A model generated the notes under the pieces. It saw only the letters and a list, made by a program, of their open reading frames with translations. It made no database searches and was not told where the DNA came from. Positions 25,107-35,690 of a stretch of 64,000 bases of DNA are shown one piece after another (within the stretch, counting starts at the first letter, position 1; each line of letters opens with the position of its first letter). The translations under genes were made by a program, and so were the position numbers. Source of the stretch: Micromonospora_G sp044458865 (GTDB taxonomy: Bacteria; Actinomycetota; Actinomycetes; Mycobacteriales; Micromonosporaceae); assembly GCF_044458865.1 (NCBI RefSeq), contig NZ_JBITIH010000001.1:248001-312000 (forward strand), written 5' to 3'.

Positions 25107-26594
25107 ATGGGCGCACACATGGACCCGGAGGAGTTCCGTCGCAACGGCTACGCGGTCGTCGACTGGATCGCCGACTACTGGACTCACCTGGGCGAACGCC
25201 CGGTGACGCCAGCGGAACCACCCGGCGCGGTGGCCGCGCTGCTGCCGGCCGGTCCACCGGAACACGGTGAGCCCTTCGACCAGATCCTGGCCGACCTCGA
25301 CCTTGTCGTGGCTCCCGGCCTGACCCACTGGCAGCACCCGGCGTTCTTCGGCTACTTCCCGGCGAACACCTCCGGTCCGAGCGTGCTCGGCGACCTGGTC
25401 AGCGCGGGCCTCGGGGTGCAGGGCATGCTCTGGGCGAGCGCGCCGGCCTGCACCGAGGTCGAGACGGTGATGCTGGACTGGCTGGCCGAGCTGATCGACC
25501 TGCCGCAACGGTTCCGCTCCTCCGGCCCCGGCGGCGGGGTGATCCAGGACTCGGCCTCGTCGGCGACCCTGGTCGCCACCCTCGCGGCACTGCACCGGGC
25601 CAGCGGTGGGCGCTGGCGCGGCAACGGGGTGGACCGCCGCTACCGGGTCTACACCTCGACCCAGGCACATTCGTCGGTCGAGAAGGCCGCCCGGATCGCC
25701 GGGCTCGGCGACGACGGGGTACGCGCGATCGAGGTCGACCCGAAGACGCTCGCGATGCGACCGGATTTGCTGCGCGCGGCGATCGAGGCGGACCGGGCGG
25801 CGGGTGACGTACCGGCGATGGTGGTGGCGACGATCGGCACCACCTCCACCACCGCGATCGACCCGCTGCCGGCGATCGGTGAGCTGTGCCGGGCGTACGG
25901 GCTGTGGCTGCACGTCGACGCCGCGTACGCCGGTGCGGCAGCGGTCTGCCCCGAACTGCGCTGGTCACACGCGGGCATCGAGTACGCCGACTCGTACTGC
26001 TTCGACCCGCACAAGTGGCTGCTCACCGGTTTCGACTGCGACGCGTTCTGGGTCGCCGACCGGGCCGAACTGACCGGGGCGCTGACCGTGCTGCCGGAGT
26101 TCCTGCGCAACGCGGCGACCGAATCGGGCGCGGTGCTCGACTACCGCGACTGGCAGGTGCCGCTGGGGCGACGGTTCCGGGCGCTGAAGCTCTGGTTCGT
26201 GCTGCGCTGGTACGGCGCCGAAGGGCTGCGGGCGCACATCCGTACCGGTGTGGAGCTGGCCGGGCGCTTCGCCGACCTGGTTCGGGCCGACGAACGGTTC
26301 GAGGTGGTGGCGCCGCACCCGTTCTCACTGGTCTGCTTCCGCCTGCGCGCCGACGCCGGACCGGACGCTGACGCGCACAACGCGGAACTGCTGGCCCGGG
26401 TCAACGCGACCGGCCGGGTTCACCTCACGCACACCCGGGTCGACGGCCGGCACACGCTGCGGTTGGCGGTCGGCGCCCCGCAGACGACGTACCGGGAGGT
26501 TGCCCTGGCCTGGCGGCTGGTCGAACGGACCGCGACCACGCTGCTGGGCGGGACGGCCGACGGGAACGAGCCGACGGGCGCACCGCCCGACTGA
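25107..26594 (+). CDS. PLP-dependent aromatic-L-amino-acid decarboxylase family protein
   Basis: Group II decarboxylase of 495 residues, cytoplasmic, probably converting an aromatic amino acid to its amine. Conserved blocks: DPEEFRRNGYAVVDWIADYW at the start, PGLTHWQHPAFFGYFPANTS, GVIQDSASSATLVATLAA, STQAHSSVEKAARIAG, LHVDAAYAGAA and DPHKWLLTGFDCDAFWV, whose Lys (about 303) binds PLP. Substrate cannot be read from sequence. ATG 25119 (MDPEEF) is an alternative start four codons in. No operon partner except possibly the MazG-like gene 23 bp downstream, which has its own promoter. Confidence 0.9.
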   Translation: MGAHMDPEEFRRNGYAVVDWIADYWTHLGERPVTPAEPPGAVAALLPAGPPEHGEPFDQILADLDLVVAPGLTHWQHPAFFGYFPANTSGPSVLGDLVSAGLGVQGMLWASAPACTEVETVMLDWLAELIDLPQRFRSSGPGGGVIQDSASSATLVATLAALHRASGGRWRGNGVDRRYRVYTSTQAHSSVEKAARIAGLGDDGVRAIEVDPKTLAMRPDLLRAAIEADRAAGDVPAMVVATIGTTSTTAIDPLPAIGELCRAYGLWLHVDAAYAGAAAVCPELRWSHAGIEYADSYCFDPHKWLLTGFDCDAFWVADRAELTGALTVLPEFLRNAATESGAVLDYRDWQVPLGRRFRALKLWFVLRWYGAEGLRAHIRTGVELAGRFADLVRADERFEVVAPHPFSLVCFRLRADAGPDADAHNAELLARVNATGRVHLTHTRVDGRHTLRLAVGAPQTTYREVALAWRLVERTATTLLGGTADGNEPTGAPPD

Positions 26595-26604
26595 CCCACT
26601 CGGC

Positions 26605-26610
26605 TACCGT
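26605..26610 (+). promoter_or_regulatory. -10 hexamer of a leaderless promoter (MazG-like)
   Basis: TACCGT, 7 nt, then GTG 26618. Confidence 0.5.
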
Positions 26611-26617
26611 GACCAGC

Positions 26618-26965
26618 GTGAACGAGAGCATCTGGGCCGCCGTACGGGCCTGCCGGGACGTGCTGGACGAGGCGAACGGGTCCGATCCGCAGGAGTTGAC
26701 CTGCCGGGTCCTGAAGGTCGCCGAGGAGGCCGGGGAGGCGGCCGGGGCCTGGATCGGCGTGCTCGGGCAGAACCCGCGCAAGGGCGTCACCCACACCCGC
26801 GCCGAGGTCGCCGGTGAACTGGCCGACGTGGCACTGGCCGCGCTGATCGCGATCGAGAGCCTCGGTTTCGACGCCCGCGAAGTGCTGGACAACTGCGCCG
26901 GCAAGGTCGGTGCCCGGCTCGCCGCCGCGGCTGGTGCCGTACCGGCGACGGTGCCACCGAACTGA
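26618..26965 (+). CDS. MazG-like nucleotide pyrophosphohydrolase domain protein
   Basis: A 115-residue all-helical protein. VLKVAEEAGEAAGAWIG gives the ExxE of the MazG-type metal site and GELADVALAALIAIE the second acidic motif (ExxD). The fold is that of dimeric dUTPase/MazG house-cleaning enzymes; the substrate is unknown. GTG 26618 is preferred over GTG 26609 because TACCGT lies exactly 7 nt before it, matching the leaderless pattern seen elsewhere. Confidence 0.8.
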   Translation: MNESIWAAVRACRDVLDEANGSDPQELTCRVLKVAEEAGEAAGAWIGVLGQNPRKGVTHTRAEVAGELADVALAALIAIESLGFDAREVLDNCAGKVGARLAAAAGAVPATVPPN

Positions 26966-27103
26966 ACCGTCGCGAGCTGCTCAGGCTCCCACTCTTTTCG
27001 TACCTTTCGCGAAGCTTGCTCTCAGCCGACGGTGCTGCAATGGGGTCCGGTCGCGGGCCCACCGTCAGGGGTCGGCCCGGCCGGCAGCGCGAAGGAGCAT
27101 CCG

Positions 27104-27316
27104 ATGGCACTGACATCGCCCCGCCAGCCTGGCGGCGGTCCGGTCCTGGTCGGCCTGGACCGGACCAGTGGATCCGGCGACCGGCCGGATCCGGACACCC
27201 CGACCCCGGCCGGCCACAATCCGCTGGTCTTCCTCCGCCCCGAACGGGTCGTGGCCGACACGCAAGCACTGGCGGTCGCGGATCACGGCAGGTGGCGGTA
27301 CCTGCGGGCGGCGTGA
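27104..27316 (+). CDS. Small hypothetical protein, 70 residues
   Basis: ATG 27104 has a good ribosome site (AAGGAG, 7 nt). The product starts MALTSPRQPGGGPVLVGLDR, is Gly/Pro-rich in the first half, and ends with a more ordered segment NPLVFLRPERVVADTQALA followed by HGRWRYLRAA. Codon use has strong GC3. No signal peptide, membrane segment or known domain. Convergent with the Rrf2 gene 24 bp away. Probably a real lineage-specific gene; function unknown. Confidence 0.5.
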   Translation: MALTSPRQPGGGPVLVGLDRTSGSGDRPDPDTPTPAGHNPLVFLRPERVVADTQALAVADHGRWRYLRAA

Positions 27317-27340
27317 CGCCGGCTTGTTCGGTCTGGTTGC

Positions 27341-27826
27341 TCAGGTCCAGGCGTTCGGGTCGGCGACCAGCTCGGTCACCCGGCCGGGCAGCTTGCCGCT
27401 GGCCACGTCCGCGACGGTGACGAGTTCGAGGATCTCCCGCTCACTGGCCCGTAACGCGATCCAGACCTCCTGGAGCGACCGGGCGGCGCCCTGGTAACCC
27501 AGATCCTCGGGGCGCTGTCCACGAATGTGCGCCAGCGGCCCGTCAATCACCCGGATCACGTCGGCGAGGGAGATCTCCGCTGCCTTGCGGGCCAGCCAGT
27601 AGCCGCCCTCCGGGCCACGCTGGGCGTGCACGATCCCGCCCCGGCGCAGTTGCAGCAGGATGCTCTCCAGGAACTTCGGCGGAATCTCCTGGGCCCGGGC
27701 GATCTGCTCGGCGGTGACCGGGGTCGGACGCCGGGCGGCGCCCTCGGCGGCGGCGGTGTCGTCCGCCGTGGCGGCGAGTTCGGCCGTCGCGCGCAGCGCG
27801 TAGTCAACCCGTGCGGAGAGACGCAT
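27341..27826 (-). CDS. Rrf2-family transcriptional regulator lacking cluster cysteines
   Basis: A 161-residue winged-helix regulator: MRLSARVDYALRATAELA, then QIARAQEIPPKFLESILLQLRRGGIVHAQRGPEGGYWLARKAAEISLADVIRVIDGPL split over residues 40-100. IscR- and NsrR-type members hold an Fe-S cluster through three cysteines, but this protein has no cysteine at all, so it cannot use that mechanism. An Ala-rich 18-residue insertion follows the first helix. ATG 27826 lies 7 nt after TAACCT, so the mRNA is likely leaderless. Confidence 0.88.
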   Translation of the reverse strand: MRLSARVDYALRATAELAATADDTAAAEGAARRPTPVTAEQIARAQEIPPKFLESILLQLRRGGIVHAQRGPEGGYWLARKAAEISLADVIRVIDGPLAHIRGQRPEDLGYQGAARSLQEVWIALRASEREILELVTVADVASGKLPGRVTELVADPNAWT

Positions 27827-27833
27827 GCCGGCT

Positions 27834-27839
27834 AGGTTA
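27834..27839 (-). promoter_or_regulatory. -10 hexamer of a leaderless promoter (Rrf2)
   Basis: Minus strand TAACCT, 7 nt, then ATG at 27826. Confidence 0.55.
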
Positions 27840-27914
27840 GCCCCCGGACCGGGCGGTCAGCGGCGCCGGGGTGGCAAGCCGCCCAGGGACTGACCTTCCG
27901 GGCGGAACGGGTCG

Positions 27915-28799
27915 TCAGGCGCCGACCCGACGAAGCAGACCCTCCTGGACCGAACTGGCGATCTGGCGGCCGTCGACGGTGAACATCCGCCCGGTGGCCA
28001 GACCCCTCGCACCGGAGGCGGACGGGCTCCAACAGTCGTAGAGGAACCACTCGTCGGCCCGGAACGGCCGGTGGAACCAGAGCGCGTGGTCGAGACTCGC
28101 GCCGACCACGCCACCCGGCCCCCAGACCTCCCCGTGTACGGAGAGGACCGAGTCGAGCAGGGTCAGGTCGGAGGCGTACGTCAGCGCGCAGGCGTGCAGC
28201 AGCGGATCGTCCGGCAGCTTGCCGTCGATGCGCATCCAGACCCGCTGGTACGGGTCCGCCGGCCGGTCGCCGGGGCGTACCCAGCCGGGCTCGCCGACGT
28301 ACCGGACGTCCATCGGGCGCGGGATCATCGACCAGATGCCGAGCCGCTCCGGATAGCGGGCGAGCCGGTCGGCCATGGTCGGCACCTCGTCCGGGTGGGG
28401 CACGTCGGGCGGGACCGGGGCCTGGTGGTCGAGCCCTTCCTCCGTCCGCTGGAACGAGGCGGACATGAAGAAGATCGCCTTGCCGTGCTGTCTGGCGACG
28501 GACCGCCGGACCGAGAAGGAGCGGCCGTCCCGGATCCGTTCCACCTCGTAGTCGATCGGCTCGGCCGGGTCGCCGGGGCGGACGAAGTAGCCGTGCAGCG
28601 AGTGCACGATCCGGGCCGGGTCGACGGTCCGGCCGGCGGCCACCAGGGCCTGACCGGCCACCTGACCGCCGTACACCCGTTGCGGGCCGACCGGCGGACT
28701 CATGCCGCGAAAGGTCATCTCATCGGTCTGGGTCAGGTCGAGCAGCTCAAGGAGCTGATCGACCGCGACCTGTCCACCGACCGGCCCGCCGGACGTCAC
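27915..28799 (-). CDS. tesB: Acyl-CoA thioesterase II
   Basis: Hydrolyses medium/long acyl-CoA to free acid and CoA. The 294-residue protein has the double hot-dog fold of TesB: FRGMSPPVGPQRVYGGQVAGQALVAAGRTV in the first half, and LDHALWFHRPFRADEWFLYDCWSPSASGARGLATGRMF in the second, where the catalytic Asp (in SLDHALWFH) and Ser/Thr/Gln residues lie. The GTG start overlaps the pyk stop by 4 bp (GTGA), so it is translated from the pyk mRNA. Confidence 0.93.
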   Translation of the reverse strand: MTSGGPVGGQVAVDQLLELLDLTQTDEMTFRGMSPPVGPQRVYGGQVAGQALVAAGRTVDPARIVHSLHGYFVRPGDPAEPIDYEVERIRDGRSFSVRRSVARQHGKAIFFMSASFQRTEEGLDHQAPVPPDVPHPDEVPTMADRLARYPERLGIWSMIPRPMDVRYVGEPGWVRPGDRPADPYQRVWMRIDGKLPDDPLLHACALTYASDLTLLDSVLSVHGEVWGPGGVVGASLDHALWFHRPFRADEWFLYDCWSPSASGARGLATGRMFTVDGRQIASSVQEGLLRRVGA

Positions 28800-30241
28800 T
28801 GCAGAGCCCGTGCCGCCGCCGCGTCGACCAGGGAACCGAGCTGGTGCACCCGAAGGGTGTTGGTGAAACCGGGGGTGCCGGGCGGGCTGCCCGCCACGAT
28901 CACCACGTAGTCGCCCGGGTTGCCCCGGCCGAGGCCGAGCAGCGCCTGGTCGACCTGGCGGAACATGTCGTCGGTGTGCTGCACGAACGGCATGAGGAAG
29001 GTCTCCACGCCCCAGGCGAGGGCGAGCTGGTCGCGCACCTCCGGCACCGGGGTGAAGGCGAGCAGCGGCAGGTCGCAGTGGAGCCGGGAGAGCCGGCGTA
29101 CGGTGTCGCCGGTCTGCGAGAAGGCGACCAGGGCCTTGGCGCCGATCGCGCGGGCGATCTGCGAGGCGGCCACGGTGAGCGCGCCACCGTGCGTACGCGG
29201 GTCGTGCTGGAGCCGCGGGACGCCGATCGACCCGGACTCGGTGGTGGTAACGATCTTGGCCATGGTGCTCACGGTGAGCACCGGATACTTGCCGACGCTG
29301 GTCTCACCGGAGAGCATCACCGCGTCCGCGCCGTCGAGCACCGCGTTGGCGACGTCGGACGCCTCGGCCCGGGTCGGGCGAGAGTTCTCGATCATGGAGT
29401 CGAGCATCTGGGTGGCGACGATGACCGGGCGGGCGTTCTCCCGGCAGAGCTGCACGGCCCGCTTCTGTACCAGCGGAACCTGGTCGAGCGGAAGTTCGAC
29501 GCCGAGGTCGCCCCGGGCCACCATGATGCCGCCGTCGAACGCGGCGACGATCGCCTCCAGGTGGTCGACCGCCTCCGGCTTCTCCACCTTGGCCATGACC
29601 GGCCGGTGGACGCCGACCTCCTGCATGATGTTGTGCGCGAGCTTGATGTCGTCGGCCGAGCGGACGAAGGACATCGCGATCATGTCGACCCCGAGGCCGA
29701 GAGCGAAGCGGAGGTCCTCCGCGTCCTTCTCCGACATCGCCGGCACGCTCACCGCGACGTTCGGCAGCGAGACGCCCTTGTTGTTGGAGACCACGCCACC
29801 CTCGGTCACCAGGACCCGGATGTCGTTGCCCTCGACCGAGCTGACCTCGACGGCGACCCGGCCGTCGTCGATCAGCAGGCGGTCACCGGGGCGGACCTCC
29901 TGGGGCAGCTTGGAGTAGGTGCAGGAGACCCGGTCGCGGGTACCGAGGATGTCGTCACCGGTGATCACGACCGAGTCGCCGGTGCGCCACTCGTGCGGGC
30001 CGTCGGCGAACCGGCCGAGTCGGATCTTGGGGCCCTGCAGGTCGGCCAGGATCGCGACCGCTTTCCCGGTCGCCTGGGCGGTCTGCCGCACCAGGTGAAA
30101 GACCTGCTCGTGGTCGGCGTGGCTGCCGTGGCTGAAGTTCAGCCGGGCCACGTCCATGCCCGCCTCTACGAGGCCCCGGATCCGCTCCGGGGACGATGTC
30201 GCAGGGCCAAGCGTGCAGACGATTTTCGCGCGGCGTGTCAC
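28796..30241 (-). CDS. pyk: Pyruvate kinase
   Basis: Final ATP-yielding step of glycolysis, phosphoenolpyruvate plus ADP to pyruvate plus ATP. The 481-residue product has the family N-terminus TRRAKIVCTLGPATSS, RLNFSHGSHADH, the active-site segment VMAKVEKPEAVDHLEAI, MVARGDLGVELPLDQVP, ATQMLDSMIENSRPTRAEASDVANAVLDG and SGETSVGKYP, plus a C-terminal allosteric domain. GTG 30241 is chosen over ATG 30247 because TAGCCT lies 7 nt before the GTG. First gene of a pyk-tesB unit. Confidence 0.96.
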   Translation of the reverse strand: MTRRAKIVCTLGPATSSPERIRGLVEAGMDVARLNFSHGSHADHEQVFHLVRQTAQATGKAVAILADLQGPKIRLGRFADGPHEWRTGDSVVITGDDILGTRDRVSCTYSKLPQEVRPGDRLLIDDGRVAVEVSSVEGNDIRVLVTEGGVVSNNKGVSLPNVAVSVPAMSEKDAEDLRFALGLGVDMIAMSFVRSADDIKLAHNIMQEVGVHRPVMAKVEKPEAVDHLEAIVAAFDGGIMVARGDLGVELPLDQVPLVQKRAVQLCRENARPVIVATQMLDSMIENSRPTRAEASDVANAVLDGADAVMLSGETSVGKYPVLTVSTMAKIVTTTESGSIGVPRLQHDPRTHGGALTVAASQIARAIGAKALVAFSQTGDTVRRLSRLHCDLPLLAFTPVPEVRDQLALAWGVETFLMPFVQHTDDMFRQVDQALLGLGRGNPGDYVVIVAGSPPGTPGFTNTLRVHQLGSLVDAAAARALQ

Positions 30242-30248
30242 GCCCATC

Positions 30249-30254
30249 AGGCTA
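30249..30254 (-). promoter_or_regulatory. -10 hexamer of a leaderless promoter (pyk)
   Basis: Minus strand TAGCCT, 7 nt, then GTG at 30241. The ATG at 30247 would lie only 1 nt after the hexamer and so could not be in the transcript. Confidence 0.6.
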
Positions 30255-30592
30255 GTCTCTCTCCCAGATCGGTCCACGGGCCGACCCTGTCGGATTCTGG
30301 AATATTCGTCCAACGCCGTGCGGTACGCAGATGTCCGGCGGGTGTCTCTCGCCGATGACCGGCGGGGGTCGTCTCACCGGGCGACGTCGGGGTGGCGGGC
30401 ATCAGCGACCGCGCGACCGGAAGCGTACCGCCGTCACCTCATCCACGACACGCCCGGGTTTACCGCGGTCGTCGATGTGGCCCGAATCCGGCTCGCCCAC
30501 GAGCGCGGCGGGTGCCGCTAATTCGGGCCAAGCACCTCTAGTGGGACGAGTGCCCGATTAGCTGGCATACCAGACAGGAATCGATGAGCGTC
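30255..30592. other. Gene-free upstream region of pyk and the CBM32 gene
   Basis: No coding signal recognised. The stretch separates the divergent pyk and CBM32-beta-helix promoters. Confidence 0.4.
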
Positions 30593-30639
30593 TTGACGTC
30601 CGGAAACGCCGGCGTAACACTCGTCGGGAGAGCGCTCTC
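30593..30639 (+). promoter_or_regulatory. Promoter plus LacI-type operator for the CBM32-beta-helix gene
   Basis: -35 TTGACG (30593-30598), 16-nt spacer, -10 TAACAC (30615-30620). Just past the expected start site lies the perfect 12-bp palindrome GAGAGCGCTCTC (30628-30639), whose AGCGCT core is typical of LacI-family sugar repressors of actinobacteria. The gene is therefore probably sugar-induced. Confidence 0.6.
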
Positions 30640-30768
30640 ACACCTCTGACCCGCAGGCGCGGGCCGGCCGCCGGTACCGCCGACGACCGGCCGAACCCCA
30701 CACCCGGCCCGGCACCGCCACGCCCCGCCGGGCAGCCCAGCGCGCCCTCATCCCGACAGGTGGGCCCC

Positions 30769-33018
<2,250 letters not shown>

Positions 33019-33060
33019 CCCGCTAGCCCTACCCCCTTTCCCCACGCCCCCTTCCCTCAC

Positions 33061-33097
33061 AGCGCCCGGCCCGGGTCTCCCGACCCGGCCGGGCGCT
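33061..33097 (+). terminator. Hairpin after the CBM32-beta-helix gene
   Basis: AGCGCCCGGCC / GGCCGGGCGCT stem extended by CGGGT / ACCCG with one bulged base, 42 bp past the stop. Likely terminator. Confidence 0.6.
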
Positions 33098-33346
33098 CTC
33101 GTCGGCGGGAGCGGGCCGGCGCAGCGGGCGCGGTGAGCGGATTGTGCCCTGCCAGGAGAGGCACACCCGGTAGTGGTCCGCGCCGCGGTGCAGGCCAAGG
33201 TGCCCGCCGATCCCGATGTCCTGAGCTGTGCGATGAATGTTCGGGTCCGGGACAGGCCGGCTGACCACATCCGGTACGCCAACCAGGGCCCGCCGGCACG
33301 ACGCGAGCGGCTTCAGCCACGTCGACCGGAACGCCACGTACTCCGG
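33098..33346. other. Uncertain region, weak minus-strand open frame
   Basis: A minus-strand frame starting GTG 33337, 9 bp after the macrodomain stop, reads MAFRSTWLKPLASCRRALV and later HRGADHYRVCLSWQG. GGAG lies close to its GTG. No family was recognised and it runs through the terminator at 33061-33097, so it is not called as a gene. Confidence 0.3.
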
Positions 33347-33853
33347 TCAGGAGACGGCGAGGGCCGCTCGCAGCAGGTCCCGGGTCGGCTCGTCGAAGGC
33401 GACCAACCGGATCTGTTCGACCCGGGTCGGAGTCGCCCGGATCGCGTCGACCGCGATCCGGGCCGCCAGCTCGGCCGGGAAGCCGTAGACGCCGGTCGCG
33501 ATGGCCGGGAACGCGACACTGCGGGCGCCCAACTCGTCGGCGACCAAAAGGGACCGCCGGTAGCAGGAGGCAAGTATCTCCGCCTCGCCCTCGTCCCCGC
33601 CCTCCCAGACCGGGCCGACGGTGTGGATCACGTACCGCACGGGCGGGTCAAGGTCGTACGCCGGTGTCGCCTTCGCGTCGCCCGGGTCGCACGGGGCGAT
33701 CGCCCCGCCCGCCTCGGCCAGGCGTCGCCCGGCGGCCCGGTGGATCGCGCCGTCCACCCCGCCACCCCCGAGCAGTGACTCGTTGGCGGCGGTCACCACC
33801 GCGTCCACATCCTCGCGGGTGATGTCGCCCAGCACGACGTCGATCGTGGCCAT
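33347..33853 (-). CDS. Macrodomain protein, O-acetyl-ADP-ribose deacetylase type
   Basis: A 168-residue single macrodomain, cytoplasmic, expected to bind or hydrolyse ADP-ribose derivatives. VVLGDITREDVDAVVTAANESLLGGGGVDGAIHRAAG carries the MacroD-type NAAN and GGGGVDGAIH motifs split over residues 5-40; YVIHTVGPVWEGG and AFPAIATGVYGFP complete the ligand site. ATG 33853 (MATIDVVLGD) is chosen because the fold begins there; GGGGTG lies just upstream. The frame stays open through the 20-bp repeats to 34003, which would encode Arg/Gly-rich repeats, and I judge that part non-coding. Confidence 0.9.
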   Translation of the reverse strand: MATIDVVLGDITREDVDAVVTAANESLLGGGGVDGAIHRAAGRRLAEAGGAIAPCDPGDAKATPAYDLDPPVRYVIHTVGPVWEGGDEGEAEILASCYRRSLLVADELGARSVAFPAIATGVYGFPAELAARIAVDAIRATPTRVEQIRLVAFDEPTRDLLRAALAVS

Positions 33854-33869
33854 CACCCCATCATCGCAG

Positions 33870-33949
33870 CAACCGCCCCTGCACGCGGGCAACCGCCCCT
33901 GCACGCGGGCAACCGCCCCTGCACGCGGGCAACCGCCCCTGCACGCGGG
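33870..33949. repeat. Four tandem copies of a 20-bp repeat
   Basis: Unit CAACCGCCCCTGCACGCGGG repeated four times without a mismatch, immediately upstream of the macrodomain gene, followed by three GGTCCC hexamer copies (about 33954-33972). The array would lie in the promoter or leader of that gene. Confidence 0.9.
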
Positions 33950-34075
33950 CGACCGGTCCCGGTCCCGGTCCCGGGCGAATCGGGTCTTCCGCCGGCCACC
34001 CATGTATGTCGATACTTGGTGAGCTGTCGATCATGGCCGGTTCTTCACCGCCGGCCGCCACTCGCGAGGAGACGC

Positions 34076-35332
34076 GTGAAAAGCTCGCTCACCCTGCCGG
34101 CCGCCGTACTCGGTCTGGTCCTGGCGACCAGCATGGCGCCGGCGCCGGCCCACGCCCACACCACCGCCGTCGCACCGACCGAAAGCGGCACCACCGCGAA
34201 CCTCACCGAGGAGCAGACCCGGACCCTGGTCGAACGGCTCAAGTCCGGATTGCCCGAGGACTACCAGGCCCGGATCGCCGCGCTCGACGCCACGGTCGGG
34301 CTGCCACCGACCCGTCCCGGGCAGACGAACGCCGGAGCGACCGGCGTGGGACCGAGCCGCCCGGTGCCGGCCGGTGGGCGGGGTGCCAGCCCGGAACCTC
34401 GGCTGACTGATCGGGACGACGAGGTCTGCCAGACGACGCCGCTGTTGCAGTGGCAGACGGCGGCCTACGCGGAGTGGACCGAGTACGACCTCGCCGAGGT
34501 CGTACCGTGGATCGACTTCTTCCGGATGTACGACGCCGTCCTGTTCGGCACCGAGGCCGGCCACCAGTACTACGGCTCCGACGGGCAGTTCACCACCCGG
34601 GTACGGCAGACGGCCCGGGAGCTGAAACGCTTCTGGGACATCCCGTCCGGCGAGATCCAGGTCGTACCCATGCACGCCACCGTGGCGCTCGACCAGGCGA
34701 AGGTCGCGCGGCTGATGGAGTTGCTCATGCTCTACCCGGCCGACCAGGCGGCGCAGTTCGCCGCCGACTTCGTACCCCTGGTCAACCAGGAGAAGTTCGA
34801 CTACGGCATGCACCCGGCGCTGAGCTTCGACGCGTTCGCCTACTACGGCGGCGAGGTCGCCGGTGTCGGAGTCATCCCGCCGAAGATCCTCGTCGGCGAC
34901 GGGATCCTGGAGGCGTACGGCAACCTCGGGCTGGGCAATATCGCACCCAGGGCGATTGTGGCGCACGAGTACGCCCACCACGTCCAGTACGTACGGGGCC
35001 TGTTCGCCTCGGAGCTGACCGGCGCCGAACTCGCACGGCGGGCGGAAATGATGGCGGACGCGTACGCCGGCTACTTCCTGGCCCACGTACGGGGTGCCGG
35101 CCTGGACCGGGGGCAGACGAAGCAGGTCAACCAGACCTTCTTCCAGCTCGGCGACTGCTATCTCACCAGCCCCGGTCATCACGGCACGCCGAACCAGCGG
35201 ATGCGGGCCGCCGACTGGGGTGCCCAGGTGGCGAAGGGCGGCTTCCCACGGGGCCGGATCCTGCCCACCGTCACCATCGCCCAACGCTTCGACGCGCACC
35301 TGTCTGAACTCGTCGCCGCCAACCCCGCCTGA
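34076..35332 (+). CDS. Secreted zincin-like metallopeptidase family protein
   Basis: A 418-residue exported protein. Signal peptide about 1-25 (KSSLTLPAAVLGLVLATSMAPAPAHA). The C-terminal half has an HExxH zinc site, AHEYAHHVQYVRGL (about 297-310), followed by AELARRAEMMADAYAGYFLAH, whose acidic residue is placed as a third ligand in this group of neutral zinc metallopeptidases. A pair of cysteines (DEVCQT and LGDCYL) may form a disulfide. Substrate unknown. GTG 34076 is chosen because GAGGAG lies 5 nt upstream and the signal peptide starts there. Confidence 0.78.
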   Translation: MKSSLTLPAAVLGLVLATSMAPAPAHAHTTAVAPTESGTTANLTEEQTRTLVERLKSGLPEDYQARIAALDATVGLPPTRPGQTNAGATGVGPSRPVPAGGRGASPEPRLTDRDDEVCQTTPLLQWQTAAYAEWTEYDLAEVVPWIDFFRMYDAVLFGTEAGHQYYGSDGQFTTRVRQTARELKRFWDIPSGEIQVVPMHATVALDQAKVARLMELLMLYPADQAAQFAADFVPLVNQEKFDYGMHPALSFDAFAYYGGEVAGVGVIPPKILVGDGILEAYGNLGLGNIAPRAIVAHEYAHHVQYVRGLFASELTGAELARRAEMMADAYAGYFLAHVRGAGLDRGQTKQVNQTFFQLGDCYLTSPGHHGTPNQRMRAADWGAQVAKGGFPRGRILPTVTIAQRFDAHLSELVAANPA

Positions 35333-35386
35333 CCGCTCGTCTCCGAGCGGCTCCCGTACGGCGAGGACCGGCTGCTACCAGGGGGG

Positions 35387-35437
35387 TAAGGAAGGGGCCC
35401 TTGTTAACGCATAGCGTTAACAAGGGCCCCTTCCTTA
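35387..35437. repeat. Perfect 24-bp palindromic element
   Basis: Left arm 35387-35410 (TAAGGAAGGGGCCCTTGTTA then ACGC), ATA spacer, right arm 35414-35437 the exact complement. It follows the metallopeptidase gene and could terminate it, but a degenerate copy at 23740-23763 with no such position shows it is a dispersed repeat. Confidence 0.85.
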
Positions 35438-35450
35438 CTTGCGCCGCCCG

Positions 35451-35690
35451 TCATGGGGTACGCCGGGTGCCGTCCAGCAGGTCGGCACCGAGTGGGGTGA
35501 GGGTGTGCAGTACCGCCCGGCCCTGCCGCGCGGTGACGATCAGCCGGCCCGCCGCAGCACCGTCGCGTGCTCGCTCGCGCTGGCCAGCGAGACGTCGAGC
35601 CGCTGCGCGAGCTGCCCCGTGGTGCAGGCTCCGTGGCCGACCGCGGCGAGCGCGCCTCAGCGCAGCGACAAGAGGTTTACCAGAGAGTCC
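35451..35690 (-). pseudogene. Frameshifted remnant of an ArsR-type winged-helix regulator
   Basis: The minus strand encodes CTTGQLAQRLDVSLASASEH then ATVLRRAG in one frame and LIVTARQGRAVLHTLTPLGADLLDG in the next. Together these make the helix-turn-helix, wing and C-terminus of an ArsR-like regulator. The join is a missing base in GGC(C)TG near 35550. A TGA at 35657-35659 interrupts the frame just before the helix region, and no N-terminal half was found. Two lesions and a missing half point to a decayed gene rather than a sequencing error. Confidence 0.7.

Noticed and set aside
33870..33949. CRISPR array
   Set aside because: The four 20-bp units are directly adjacent with no spacers, so this is a simple tandem repeat.
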